Assembly (NCBI GenBank): GCA_002412765.1 | Contig: DHVR01000066.1 | Coordinates: 1-47,018, forward strand | Source: Leptolinea sp. UBA5203 | GTDB taxonomy: Bacteria; Chloroflexota; Anaerolineae; Anaerolineales; Anaerolineaceae | Direction of reading: 5' to 3' | DNA: 47,018 nucleotides | Shown: in pieces, positions 24,896 through 32,123 of the stretch | How the letters are laid out: every line of letters starts with the position of its first letter | How positions within the stretch are numbered: the first letter of the stretch is position 1 | Notes under the pieces: model-generated | The model's input: only the letters and a program-made list of their open reading frames with translations | Databases searched by the model: none | What the model was told of the DNA's origin: nothing | Translations under genes and position numbers: made by a program

Positions 24896-25573
24896 TCACC
24901 TGGAAGTTGCACGGCGGACACGATTGATCAGGGCAAAAAAGTTAATCACATGTTTAATTGGCTGGATATGGCTTTTTTCGTTGGCATAGATTGTTTTTAT
25001 TGGCACCCAGGAAAGGATCATGCCATTTTGAAGGCAAGTTAGAATATTTTCGACCTCAAACTCAAAGCTGCTGAGCTGGCTAACCATGCTTGCCTGCATC
25101 AGACGGGCGCTTACGTATCGATACCCGGATTGATTATCCCGTATGGGTTGGCGCATGGCCCAACCAAATAATACCCGGCCGGTGGTGTTGGCAATTTTTC
25201 TTGACAACGGCATGCGTGAAAAATCACGGTAGCCAATCACCAAATCGGGATGGGTGTCTTCTATTTCTTGCAGGAATGTGGGGATTTCCAGCGGATCATG
25301 CTGCCCATCGGCATCCAATGTAATGACGCCATCATAGCCCTTTTCCACTGCCCAAGAAAAGCCGGTTTTCAAGGCATTTCCCTTGCCCTGGTTCGGCTTG
25401 ACTTCAATCAGGATGGCGCCTGTCTGTTTTACGATATCAGCCGTTCCGTCCGAGGAACCATCATCAACGACCAAAACTGGCAATAACGCGGCAGCCTGGG
25501 AGATAACTTTAGCAATATGCTTGGATTCATTATAAGCAGGGATCAGGGCAAGAATTTTCATACTCAATTCCAT
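24896..25573 (-). CDS. GT2 family glycosyltransferase, DPM1-like
   Basis: A 225-residue GT-A glycosyltransferase like dolichyl-phosphate mannose synthases. It has ILALIPAYNESKHI, VLVVDDGSSDGT, NQGKGNALKTGFSWA and the metal-binding DADGQHDP, followed by DNQSGYRYVSARL. It lacks a C-terminal membrane domain, so it would be a peripheral enzyme charging a polyprenyl-phosphate or making a glycolipid. ATG 25573 is chosen over the upstream frame because GAGG is 5 nt before it. The run of minus-strand genes here (GNAT, DUF606, GT2, flavodoxin) may be one transcription unit. Confidence 0.88.
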   Translation of the reverse strand: MELSMKILALIPAYNESKHIAKVISQAAALLPVLVVDDGSSDGTADIVKQTGAILIEVKPNQGKGNALKTGFSWAVEKGYDGVITLDADGQHDPLEIPTFLQEIEDTHPDLVIGYRDFSRMPLSRKIANTTGRVLFGWAMRQPIRDNQSGYRYVSARLMQASMVSQLSSFEFEVENILTCLQNGMILSWVPIKTIYANEKSHIQPIKHVINFFALINRVRRATSR

Positions 25574-25606
25574 AGGGTCCTCTTTGTTTTTTTTACTCAC
25601 GCTGGA

Positions 25607-26044
25607 TCAATTTCGTAAAATGATCCATGCGCCTGCCAGTAATAGAAGGACGCCACCCAATCGGGGTAGATTCATCGGTCTGAGGGTCACCTCAAATAAG
25701 CCGAAGTGATCCACGACCATGCCAATGATCAACTGTACCGCGATGGCCAGTCCCAATGCACCGGTGGTTCCAATGCGTGGAATGGTAAAGATAAACGAAC
25801 TGATGATGACAATCCCCAAGGCACCCGCGATGATGGGGTACAAAGCAATGCTGCGCCATTCACTTATATTTTCCCCGCCTGAAATCGCCAGGATTATAAC
25901 CGATAAGATGGCCCCCGAAAAATGTACCAAAAAAACACTGCTGAGTGGGCCGAGCCGCTGCCCGGTAATATTGGAAAGCGGAACCTGAAAGCCAATCGCA
26001 GCCCCGCCAATAATCCCGATTAGGATAGCCAGTAAATATTGCAT
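25607..26044 (-). CDS. DUF606/YdcZ-type small membrane transporter
   Basis: A 145-residue protein with five membrane segments, a half-sized member of the drug/metabolite transporter clan (EamA-like DUF606). Typical features are AILIGIIGGAAIGFQVPLSN at the N-terminus, VFLVHFSGAILSVI, and the C-terminal RLGGVLLLLAGAWIILRN. Substrate unknown; such proteins often work as dimers. AAGGAA precedes ATG 26044, which lies only 2 bp after the GNAT stop codon, indicating co-translation. Confidence 0.85.
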   Translation of the reverse strand: MQYLLAILIGIIGGAAIGFQVPLSNITGQRLGPLSSVFLVHFSGAILSVIILAISGGENISEWRSIALYPIIAGALGIVIISSFIFTIPRIGTTGALGLAIAVQLIIGMVVDHFGLFEVTLRPMNLPRLGGVLLLLAGAWIILRN

Positions 26045-26046
26045 CT

Positions 26047-26715
26047 TTATTCCTTTGTGGGGAGTACCCACCATTGATATTGATTGATGCTTTCAAACCC
26101 GGATTGTACAGCCAATTCTTCAAGGGACTCATCCTTGGGCAGCAGTGCACCGGCAGTTTGAAATGGCTCCGGTAGAATCATGGATTCTGCGCTGAAAGGC
26201 GGTTCAATCCAGTACCCTGAATACCCGAGAGTTATAACAGGAACCAAATTTCCGGAAAATCCGCTTGTTTGTGGGCTATTCTGCCCGTGATTTGGGGCTA
26301 CGTATAACGTCAGGTGCTCAGGAAGGACCTGAAATCCATTGTTTTGAAAAGCTTTTTGGCTGCCTGTGTTCTCTAGCTGTATTAATGCACGAACCATTTG
26401 AATAGGCTCTGTATAATTTCTTTGCAAGCTGGTTCGGATTAGCTCGGAAGCGATACCCTGTCCGCGGTGGTCCGGTAATACCGCTAGTAAATCCAACTCT
26501 AGCCTGGTAATTTTCTGGATGGAAATCGACACAAAGCAATCCATGAAGCCCACAAGGGTTTCATCAACCTGAGCAACGAGGCAGGTATGGTTGGGTTGGC
26601 ATAGCGCTTGAGTAATTTGGGCCAGTGTGGTTTCCTCTTCGGGCCAAACGGTCTGTTTAATCGTCTGAATCGCAGTTGAGTCGGCTAGGTGGGCTGAGCG
26701 AATTCGCAGGTTCAT
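26047..26715 (-). CDS. GNAT family N-acetyltransferase
   Basis: A 222-residue protein with a GNAT domain in the first ~150 residues. The acetyl-CoA motif is LLAVLPDHRGQGIASELI, and MNLRIRSAHLADSTAIQTI is a typical GNAT opening. QLENTGSQKAFQNNGFQVLP marks the last strand-helix pair. A further ~75 residues at the C-terminus are not part of the core fold. The acceptor is unknown. CAGGAG is 7 nt before ATG 26715, which decides the start. It is tightly linked to the DUF606 gene. Confidence 0.85.
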   Translation of the reverse strand: MNLRIRSAHLADSTAIQTIKQTVWPEEETTLAQITQALCQPNHTCLVAQVDETLVGFMDCFVSISIQKITRLELDLLAVLPDHRGQGIASELIRTSLQRNYTEPIQMVRALIQLENTGSQKAFQNNGFQVLPEHLTLYVAPNHGQNSPQTSGFSGNLVPVITLGYSGYWIEPPFSAESMILPEPFQTAGALLPKDESLEELAVQSGFESINQYQWWVLPTKE

Positions 26716-26761
26716 GGATGGCTCCTGTTCAGATGCTAGAAATTGTACCCGATTCTCAACC

Positions 26762-26796
26762 AAAAAAAGTCACTTCGGCATTGAAATGACTTTTTT
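26762..26796. terminator. Intrinsic terminator between the prenyltransferase and GNAT genes
   Basis: AAAAAAGTCA (26763-26772) pairs with TGACTTTTTT (26787-26796), with an inner TTC/GAA pairing. On the minus strand it ends the prenyltransferase gene, which stops at 26819. Confidence 0.7.
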
Positions 26797-26818
26797 ATGG
26801 CAAAGGATGGATGTGGCA

Positions 26819-27706
26819 TTAGCGAATCAGGATCATCCCCAACGCTGCCAACAAAGGGGTAGCCAGAGTGATGATCACATTCATCCCCAGGGACGGGATG
26901 AACTTTTCCATGTCATTCATGGTGTTAAAAATGTTCTTGACTGTTGGTAGAGCGATGAACAGGGTCAGTAAGCCCAACAAAGCGCCAATCGGAAGAAGTT
27001 TCAATGCCACTCCTACTGACAGTATGATATATGCACAGGCCAAAAAGATGGTATATGTGATGGCACTGACTTTTTTACCGTAAGCAACCAAAAAATGGTT
27101 CCTTCCGATGACACGATCCGGCTCGACATCCGGAAACTGATTGAGTAACAATAAGTTATTAACCAGAAAGAAAGGTACCAGTGAGATCAGGAATCCGGTC
27201 CAGGTGTAATGGCCGGAAATGGCATATTCGGTTCCCATGACCATAAGAGGACCAAAACCCAAGCCGGGACTGATGATGCACAGCCAGGGATAATGGTTGA
27301 GAACTGGAGTGTAAAGCACGATAATAACCAATCCAAGCAACCCTAACGGCACAATTCCCCATCCGGATCGGATGGCCAGGATTCCGCCGATGATGAGAGT
27401 CACACCGGCGGTCAATAGTCCTGCCAGGCGGATGTGGTTGGCCTGCTCAGGATTCTCGATTAAATTACCGGTACCGCCGCTGAAAGGGGTTTTTTGGGTG
27501 TTAAAATCCAGTCCACTGGTAAAATCATCATATTCATTGAGTAAATTTACACTGGCATGCGCCAAAATTGCACCGACAAAGGCTAGAAAAAGGTGAAAGG
27601 CGTTGATTGGTACGCCGGTGGTCAAGCTGGCAGCCAGGCCGGCTAGCACGCAAATAGGCGCAAGGATCAAGAATTGAGGTCTGGATGAGCGCAGGATATA
27701 TTTCAT
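26819..27706 (-). CDS. UbiA-family prenyltransferase, MenA-like
   Basis: A 295-residue membrane protein with about eight to nine segments. UbiA enzymes attach a polyprenyl chain to an aromatic acceptor. Both Asp-rich motifs are present: NLLNEYDDFTSGLD in the first cytoplasmic loop and FPDVEPDRVIGRNHFLVAYG in the second. The overall spacing is closest to 1,4-dihydroxy-2-naphthoate prenyltransferase (MenA), which would place it in menaquinone synthesis, but no other men gene is in the window. The start is set at the ATG before KYILRSSRPQFL, 25 bp from the divergent Zn-ribbon gene. Confidence 0.8.
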   Translation of the reverse strand: MKYILRSSRPQFLILAPICVLAGLAASLTTGVPINAFHLFLAFVGAILAHASVNLLNEYDDFTSGLDFNTQKTPFSGGTGNLIENPEQANHIRLAGLLTAGVTLIIGGILAIRSGWGIVPLGLLGLVIIVLYTPVLNHYPWLCIISPGLGFGPLMVMGTEYAISGHYTWTGFLISLVPFFLVNNLLLLNQFPDVEPDRVIGRNHFLVAYGKKVSAITYTIFLACAYIILSVGVALKLLPIGALLGLLTLFIALPTVKNIFNTMNDMEKFIPSLGMNVIITLATPLLAALGMILIR

Positions 27707-27730
27707 CAGGTCGGTTTCCCAGGATAGATT

Positions 27731-27985
27731 ATGAGCTTTGGTCGTGTAATTGATGTTGATTGCCAATGCGGTGCACCATTATTCCGCTATTATAAATCAT
27801 CTCACGGCAGGTTGATCAAGGTGTTTTTGGAGAATATCCGCAAGGATTTCGTGGGGATTACCAATACTCCTCCCCAAGCGCCTGTTTGTACAGCATGTGG
27901 GAAGGAGATTGGTGTTATCCAGCTTGTGGGAGGACGACTGGCCTTGAAACTGAACCAGGGTACGGTTAAATCAGTACGCCTGTAA
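27731..27985 (+). CDS. Small zinc-ribbon-like protein, unknown function
   Basis: An 84-residue protein with four cysteines in two pairs: C11-x-C13 (CQCG) and C53-x2-C56 (CTACGKE), a likely zinc site. Between them is a basic region (KSSHGRLIKVFLENIRKDF). I do not recognise a named family. AGGATAG precedes the ATG. It is divergent from the MenA-like gene and convergent with degV, 16 bp apart. The coding case rests on composition, spacing and a good start. Confidence 0.65.
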   Translation: MSFGRVIDVDCQCGAPLFRYYKSSHGRLIKVFLENIRKDFVGITNTPPQAPVCTACGKEIGVIQLVGGRLALKLNQGTVKSVRL

Positions 27986-28001
27986 GAATCAAAGGATCAG
28001 G

Positions 28002-28853
28002 TTAGTCTGTAAATGCGGCCAAGCCAAGCAGGCCTTTTCCGGAATGTACGGAGAGTCCCGGAGTAAACTCAACAATCGGAATTTCACCCTGATAGTTAAA
28101 GCGTTCTGCCACCATAAGTTTAAAATTCTCGGCTTCTTCCATGCAAGCTGCCTGAATGATACCGATTCCTTGAATATTCCGATCCCCAACTGATTCTGAC
28201 ATTAGATCCAGCAAGCGAATGAGGGATTTTTTACGTGTGCGGATGCGTTCCAGGACGTCCAATTTGCCATCTATCATAGACAGAATTGGTTTCACTTCCA
28301 TAATGCCGCCCATACTGGCCTGCAATGAGCTGACGCGTCCGCCCATGGCAAGGTATTTGAGCGTTGAAACCGCTCCAAAGAGAACCATGTGATCCTGTAC
28401 TTCTTTCGCTTTTGCCAGAACTTCTTCCAGAGATTTACCCTCTCTGGCAAGTTTGGCGGCTTCCAGGACAATGAAACCCTGCCCTAAGGATACATTTTCA
28501 GTATCAATGACCGTGATATTCTCACTGCCCAGTAACTCTTTCGCTTGTTGAGCTGCGGCAAAAGTGGCGCTGATTTTACTGCCTACACAAAAACAGACGA
28601 TCGTTTCATAACCATCATCGAAGGCTTTTTGGAAAACTTTCTGAAATAAACCTGGGCTTGGGGCAGCCGTGGTGGGCAATTTTTTATCCCTGTCGATGCG
28701 TTCGAAGAGGCTTGTATCGTCGATATCCACGCCGCTGGTGAAAGTCTCATCACCAAAATGGATATTGATGGGTACCTGGCGAATATCATATTGCTGCGCC
28801 ATGGTATTCGATAAACTACTGTCAGTATCTGTAATAATTGCTATTTTTTGCAC
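28002..28853 (-). CDS. DegV family fatty-acid-binding protein
   Basis: A 283-residue two-domain DegV protein. DegV/FakB proteins hold a fatty acid and, with FakA kinase, present it for phosphorylation. The motifs are IITDTDSSLSNTMAQQYDI, TTAAPSPGLFQKVFQ, CVGSKISATFAAAQQA and VIDTENVSLGQGFIVLEA, and the later LKYLAMGGRVSS has the conserved lipid-site Arg. No FakA gene lies in the window. The start is a GTG with AGGAG 8 nt upstream. Confidence 0.93.
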   Translation of the reverse strand: MQKIAIITDTDSSLSNTMAQQYDIRQVPINIHFGDETFTSGVDIDDTSLFERIDRDKKLPTTAAPSPGLFQKVFQKAFDDGYETIVCFCVGSKISATFAAAQQAKELLGSENITVIDTENVSLGQGFIVLEAAKLAREGKSLEEVLAKAKEVQDHMVLFGAVSTLKYLAMGGRVSSLQASMGGIMEVKPILSMIDGKLDVLERIRTRKKSLIRLLDLMSESVGDRNIQGIGIIQAACMEEAENFKLMVAERFNYQGEIPIVEFTPGLSVHSGKGLLGLAAFTD

Positions 28854-28933
28854 GGGTCAATCTCCTGTTAAACTTAAGAATGAATTGGAAGAAAATAAAA
28901 AAATAAATGCAGCAGGGATAACGCGTGGATACG

Positions 28934-29404
28934 TTACTCCTGGGGATGCTGAATGAGGGGGGCCAGCCAAGCTGCAATCATCTCCGGCTGGTCTATGTCC
29001 TGAAGGAAGAGATCATCGCTGCCATAGCGCAAACTGAGGTTTCCATAGCGTAAAAATTTTGCAATGGCAGTCTGCTGGATCTTTACATCAGTGATTGTTG
29101 AGAGCGGAATTTCAATCTCTGCCTTCGCATTTTCATTGGGATAAACTCGAATATGCGTGTCGGAGATACACAGGCGGTATTTTTTTGTACCAACGGTGTT
29201 CAAGACCAGGCCAATCATGCCTAATAAGATAAAACCCCAACCCAGAAAATTCGTTTCGGGCGAAGGCGTCTGATTTCCAAATTGAAAAAATATAAAAAGC
29301 AATAACCCTGTTGCACTCAATCCTGCGGGTAAGAGGATAATATTTTTACTGGGTCTAAATATTTTTGAGTCGGTTTCGTTTTGTTTGAGTGGGGAGAATT
29401 CCAT
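28934..29404 (-). CDS. Membrane-anchored bacterial PH-domain protein
   Basis: A 156-residue protein with two membrane segments (about 24-42 and 54-70) followed by a short PH-like (bPH2/DUF304-type) domain. The domain contains YRLCISDTHIRVYP, AEIEIPLSTITDVKI and NLSLRYGSDDLFLQDI. Such proteins are common in Chloroflexota and Firmicutes, and their ligand is unknown. AGGTGA precedes the ATG, and an extended -10 promoter lies 29 nt further upstream. A gap of 80 bp separates it from the downstream degV gene, so the two may share a transcript. Confidence 0.75.
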   Translation of the reverse strand: MEFSPLKQNETDSKIFRPSKNIILLPAGLSATGLLLFIFFQFGNQTPSPETNFLGWGFILLGMIGLVLNTVGTKKYRLCISDTHIRVYPNENAKAEIEIPLSTITDVKIQQTAIAKFLRYGNLSLRYGSDDLFLQDIDQPEMIAAWLAPLIQHPQE

Positions 29405-29718
29405 TAATCACCTATCTTAATTTGTGGGCTTAATTATAGCAAAGACCGGCTCTTCCATGGTCACTTGTTTTGCTGTGACTTGCTGAGGTGGAAATCGGTT
29501 ATTTGCTTAATAGGTGAGTGAATATTGATCACATTGAGGTGGATTCAACTGCTATGACGACGAAATGAGTGGGGGGCAAAAAAAGATCTATAGTTGGAAT
29601 GTACCCATTTAATAGGGCTATTTTTTAAATGTACATTATATAATATGAAATAATGCAAATCAATTCATGAAAATCCCAGGAGCGAGTGCAAATTAATGAC
29701 AACGATTGGAGAACAAAA
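29405..29718. other. Divergent intergenic region
   Basis: A stretch of 314 bases between the PH-domain gene (minus) and the DUF4332 gene (plus). It has an extended -10 element on the minus strand at 29433-29441, and an A/T-rich block with TATAAT (29639-29644) facing the plus gene but no good -35 box. I see no gene or RNA in it. Confidence 0.5.
29433..29441 (-). promoter_or_regulatory. Extended -10 promoter of the PH-domain gene
   Basis: Read on the minus strand the sequence is TGCTATAAT, an extended -10 (TGnTATAAT), 29 nt before the ATG at 29404. No recognisable -35 box is needed for this type. Confidence 0.5.
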
Positions 29719-30381
29719 ATGAGTTATGCCATGAATACCGAATTCATTTCAATGGATGCGTTAGAAGACCGTATTCAAAGTACCGATCTTGTTCCCAGTA
29801 GAGTCCCCTTGTTGGAGGGCATCCAGGAGAAATTTTTCATCCTTGAACAACAGGGTGTGCATACCCTAGGCGAGCTGCGGCGGGTACTGAAGACGAATCC
29901 CCGTCTGGAAGAAACAGCCAGGAGCAGCGGGATTGATTCACAATATCTGATTTTACTGCGGCGTGAGATTGAGGGTTATTTCCCAAAACCGCTTGCATTA
30001 ATGGAATTTGATGAACTAAATCCTGTAATGCTTGAAAAACTTACCCGTAGCGAAATACGGGATACTGCCGGATTGTTTTCGGCTACTCGCAGCCCTGAAA
30101 GTTTGGTAGCCTTGTCTGAATCGTGTGGTGTGGAAGTTGGAACCCTAACTACGCTTGCCAAATTGGCGGATTTATCCAGGGTTCAATGGGTCAGCCTGCC
30201 TGTGGCACGCTTGCTGCTAGCTTGCGGGGTCGATAACCCTGCCACATTGGTTACCACAGATGCTGAAGACCTGTTTGAAGCCTTTAATCAAGTCAATCTG
30301 GAGGCTCAGTTTTTTAAGGGGAAAATAGGCTTGAGAGATGTGAAGCGCTTGATTCATGCTGCAAAATTTGTTGAGGATTAA
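29719..30381 (+). CDS. DUF4332-type helix-hairpin-helix-like protein
   Basis: A 220-residue protein with two repeats of a helical unit resembling DUF4332 (a helix-hairpin-helix relative). Repeat 1 is around LEQQGVHTLGELRRVLKTNP and repeat 2 around LSRVQWVSLPVARLLLACGV then PATLVTTDAEDLFEAF. Such domains often bind nucleic acid or act as scaffolds, but no biochemical role is known. ATG 29719 has GGAG 7 nt upstream and is preferred to the in-frame start at 29686. The gene is isolated from its neighbours. Confidence 0.7.
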   Translation: MSYAMNTEFISMDALEDRIQSTDLVPSRVPLLEGIQEKFFILEQQGVHTLGELRRVLKTNPRLEETARSSGIDSQYLILLRREIEGYFPKPLALMEFDELNPVMLEKLTRSEIRDTAGLFSATRSPESLVALSESCGVEVGTLTTLAKLADLSRVQWVSLPVARLLLACGVDNPATLVTTDAEDLFEAFNQVNLEAQFFKGKIGLRDVKRLIHAAKFVED

Positions 30382-30402
30382 GATCTCCATAATAATGGCA
30401 GT

Positions 30403-30723
30403 TTACTCCGGCAGCCAACCAAACCTATTAAAATCAATCCTGTCCAGAGCGTCAAATTCCACACCCTCCTCTTCCAGCAGGGTACGCTGCATGGCGCTGC
30501 CGTAGCCAAAACCGTGCGGACTAATTTTGCCTTTGGCGTTGATCACCCGGTGCCAGGGGATATCCTCGGCTTTCACGGCAGCCATGGCATAACCGACCAT
30601 GCGGGCAGTGCAGCCCCCCGTCATCATCGCCAATTGGCCATAGCTGGCCACTTTCCCATAGGGAATTTGCCGGGTGGTTTCGTAAATGCGCTGTTGAATG
30701 GAAAGGTCTTTTATTTGGCGCAT
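30403..30723 (-). CDS. Alkyltransferase-like protein (MGMT family, Cys replaced)
   Basis: A 106-residue protein covering the C-terminal DNA-binding domain of O6-methylguanine-DNA methyltransferases. The core IPYGKVASYGQLAMMTG and ARMVGYAMA are conserved, but the active-site PCHRV is here IPWHRVI, with Trp in place of the alkyl-accepting Cys. This is the hallmark of alkyltransferase-like (ATL) proteins, which bind O6-alkylguanine and hand the lesion to nucleotide excision repair. AAGGAG precedes ATG 30723. The rest of the longer open frame is not coding. Confidence 0.93.
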   Translation of the reverse strand: MRQIKDLSIQQRIYETTRQIPYGKVASYGQLAMMTGGCTARMVGYAMAAVKAEDIPWHRVINAKGKISPHGFGYGSAMQRTLLEEEGVEFDALDRIDFNRFGWLPE

Positions 30724-30836
30724 TGGCACACTCCTTGCAAAGTAGTTGGTGTAGTTTAATTGAACTTTCGGATTCTTCAGCGTATAATCATTGCGTACGG
30801 TTACATCCATACTCATTATATAAGGAAACAGAGCTG

Positions 30837-31199
30837 GTGAGATCAAAGCGATTTCTTTTATTTGGATTGGTCATTTTTATGGGAGCTGTCGCCGGCTCCA
30901 TTTACGGTTGGATGATCAACCCGGTTGAATATGTCAATGCCCGTCCGGAAAGCTTGCGAAGCGATTATAAAGCGGATTATGTGTTAATGGTAGCCGAGAT
31001 CTACAGCAAGGAAGCGGATATCCTCCTGGCGGCCAATCAATTGGCCATGCTGGGGGATAAACCGATCAATACCTACGTTGATCAGGCAATTATCACAGGG
31101 GAAAAATTACAGTACAACCATCAGGATTTAGCCGCGATAGCACGGCTTTCCCAAGCCATTCGGGAGTGGATACCTAATCCAGCAGGGGGAAGTGATTGA
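30837..31199 (+). CDS. Single-span membrane protein, tandem paralogue A
   Basis: A 120-residue protein with one N-terminal membrane segment (FGLVIFMGAVAGSIYGWMI) followed by a soluble part containing NPVEYVNARPESLRSDYKAD and a helical VAEIYSKEADILLAANQLAM. It is a paralogue of the next gene, which has DPVEFIDAAPVSLSADYKDQ at the same position. The function is unknown. The start is a GTG with AAGGAAA upstream; the longer frame at 30723 would overlap the ATL gene. It is coupled to the next gene by a TGATG overlap. Confidence 0.7.
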   Translation: MRSKRFLLFGLVIFMGAVAGSIYGWMINPVEYVNARPESLRSDYKADYVLMVAEIYSKEADILLAANQLAMLGDKPINTYVDQAIITGEKLQYNHQDLAAIARLSQAIREWIPNPAGGSD

Positions 31200-32044
31200 T
31201 GACTGAAAAACGCGGCAACCTCTATCTAATCAGCGGTTTTATCATTGGTCTGCTTTTCGGCTTGATTTACTCCTGGCTGTTGGACCCGGTGGAGTTCATT
31301 GATGCTGCGCCGGTTTCTTTGAGTGCAGATTATAAGGATCAATATCGCGAATTAATTGCCATGGCCTATGGCGCTAACGCGGATATGGGCAGGGCGCAGG
31401 CCCGTTTAGCTTTGCTGCAGGAAGAGGATCAACTCTATCTGCTTGGCGCTCAGGCGCAAAAATTACAAGGGGACACCCTGAAAATCCGGGAAGCCCGTGC
31501 GGTGATGAAATTAGGGGAAGATTTACAGGCGCTCATGCTGGCAGGCCCGGTGTTGGTTGCTGGAACCCCACTAGCAGAGGGACCTACTATGGAGCCAGGT
31601 ATGGAAGCCCAGATGACTCCAGCAGCGGGTAGTGAACCCGTATCATCAACGATGAACACCGAGCAAGCGACTGTGGCTGCCCAACAACCCGGGCAAGCTA
31701 GAAACGAAGGTTTATTCCAGTTGGACCAACAAATGGAAGTCTGTGACCCGAATTTACCCCAGGGCCTCTTGCAGGTGGTGGTGGTGGATGCTCAGGGGAA
31801 GCCGATCGCAGGGGTGCGTGGAACGGTTTACTGGGCGGAAGGCAATGATTACTTCTATACTGGTCTGTACCCAGATTTAGGGGACGGCTACGGGGATTAT
31901 GTAATGAAAGCCACCGTGCAGTACAAATTGCAAATTGGAGACGGAACCACCATGGTGGAATCTGTTACCCCGCCAGTTTGTACAGCGGAGAATGGCAAGC
32001 AGTATTTTGGCAGTCAATGGATGCAATTTAAGAAGATGGAATAA
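31199..32044 (+). CDS. Single-span membrane protein, tandem paralogue B with extra domain
   Basis: A 281-residue protein. The first ~110 residues repeat the layout of paralogue A: membrane segment (SGFIIGLLFGLIYSWLL), a DPVEFIDAAP motif, and a helical AYGANADMGRAQARLALL. An extended low-complexity Pro/Ala/Thr region (about 115-175) leads to a C-terminal beta domain with LLQVVVVDAQGKPIAGVRGT, resembling carboxypeptidase-regulatory or Ig-like domains on cell surfaces. With the N-terminal anchor this would lie outside the membrane. Function unknown. A perfect terminator follows. Confidence 0.75.
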   Translation: MTEKRGNLYLISGFIIGLLFGLIYSWLLDPVEFIDAAPVSLSADYKDQYRELIAMAYGANADMGRAQARLALLQEEDQLYLLGAQAQKLQGDTLKIREARAVMKLGEDLQALMLAGPVLVAGTPLAEGPTMEPGMEAQMTPAAGSEPVSSTMNTEQATVAAQQPGQARNEGLFQLDQQMEVCDPNLPQGLLQVVVVDAQGKPIAGVRGTVYWAEGNDYFYTGLYPDLGDGYGDYVMKATVQYKLQIGDGTTMVESVTPPVCTAENGKQYFGSQWMQFKKME

Positions 32045-32070
32045 ATCGTCAAAAGAAAAGGTAGGAATAA

Positions 32071-32102
32071 AAAACGGCAGACGTATGATGGTCTGCCGTT
32101 TT
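32071..32102. terminator. Perfect bidirectional terminator
   Basis: AAAACGGCAGAC (32071-32082) and GTCTGCCGTTTT (32091-32102) form a perfect 12-bp stem with an 8-nt loop between the convergent tandem-paralogue operon and the LCP gene. The A4/T4 ends serve either strand. Confidence 0.85.
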
Positions 32103-32123
32103 ATGATATAAAAAATTCGCCGT

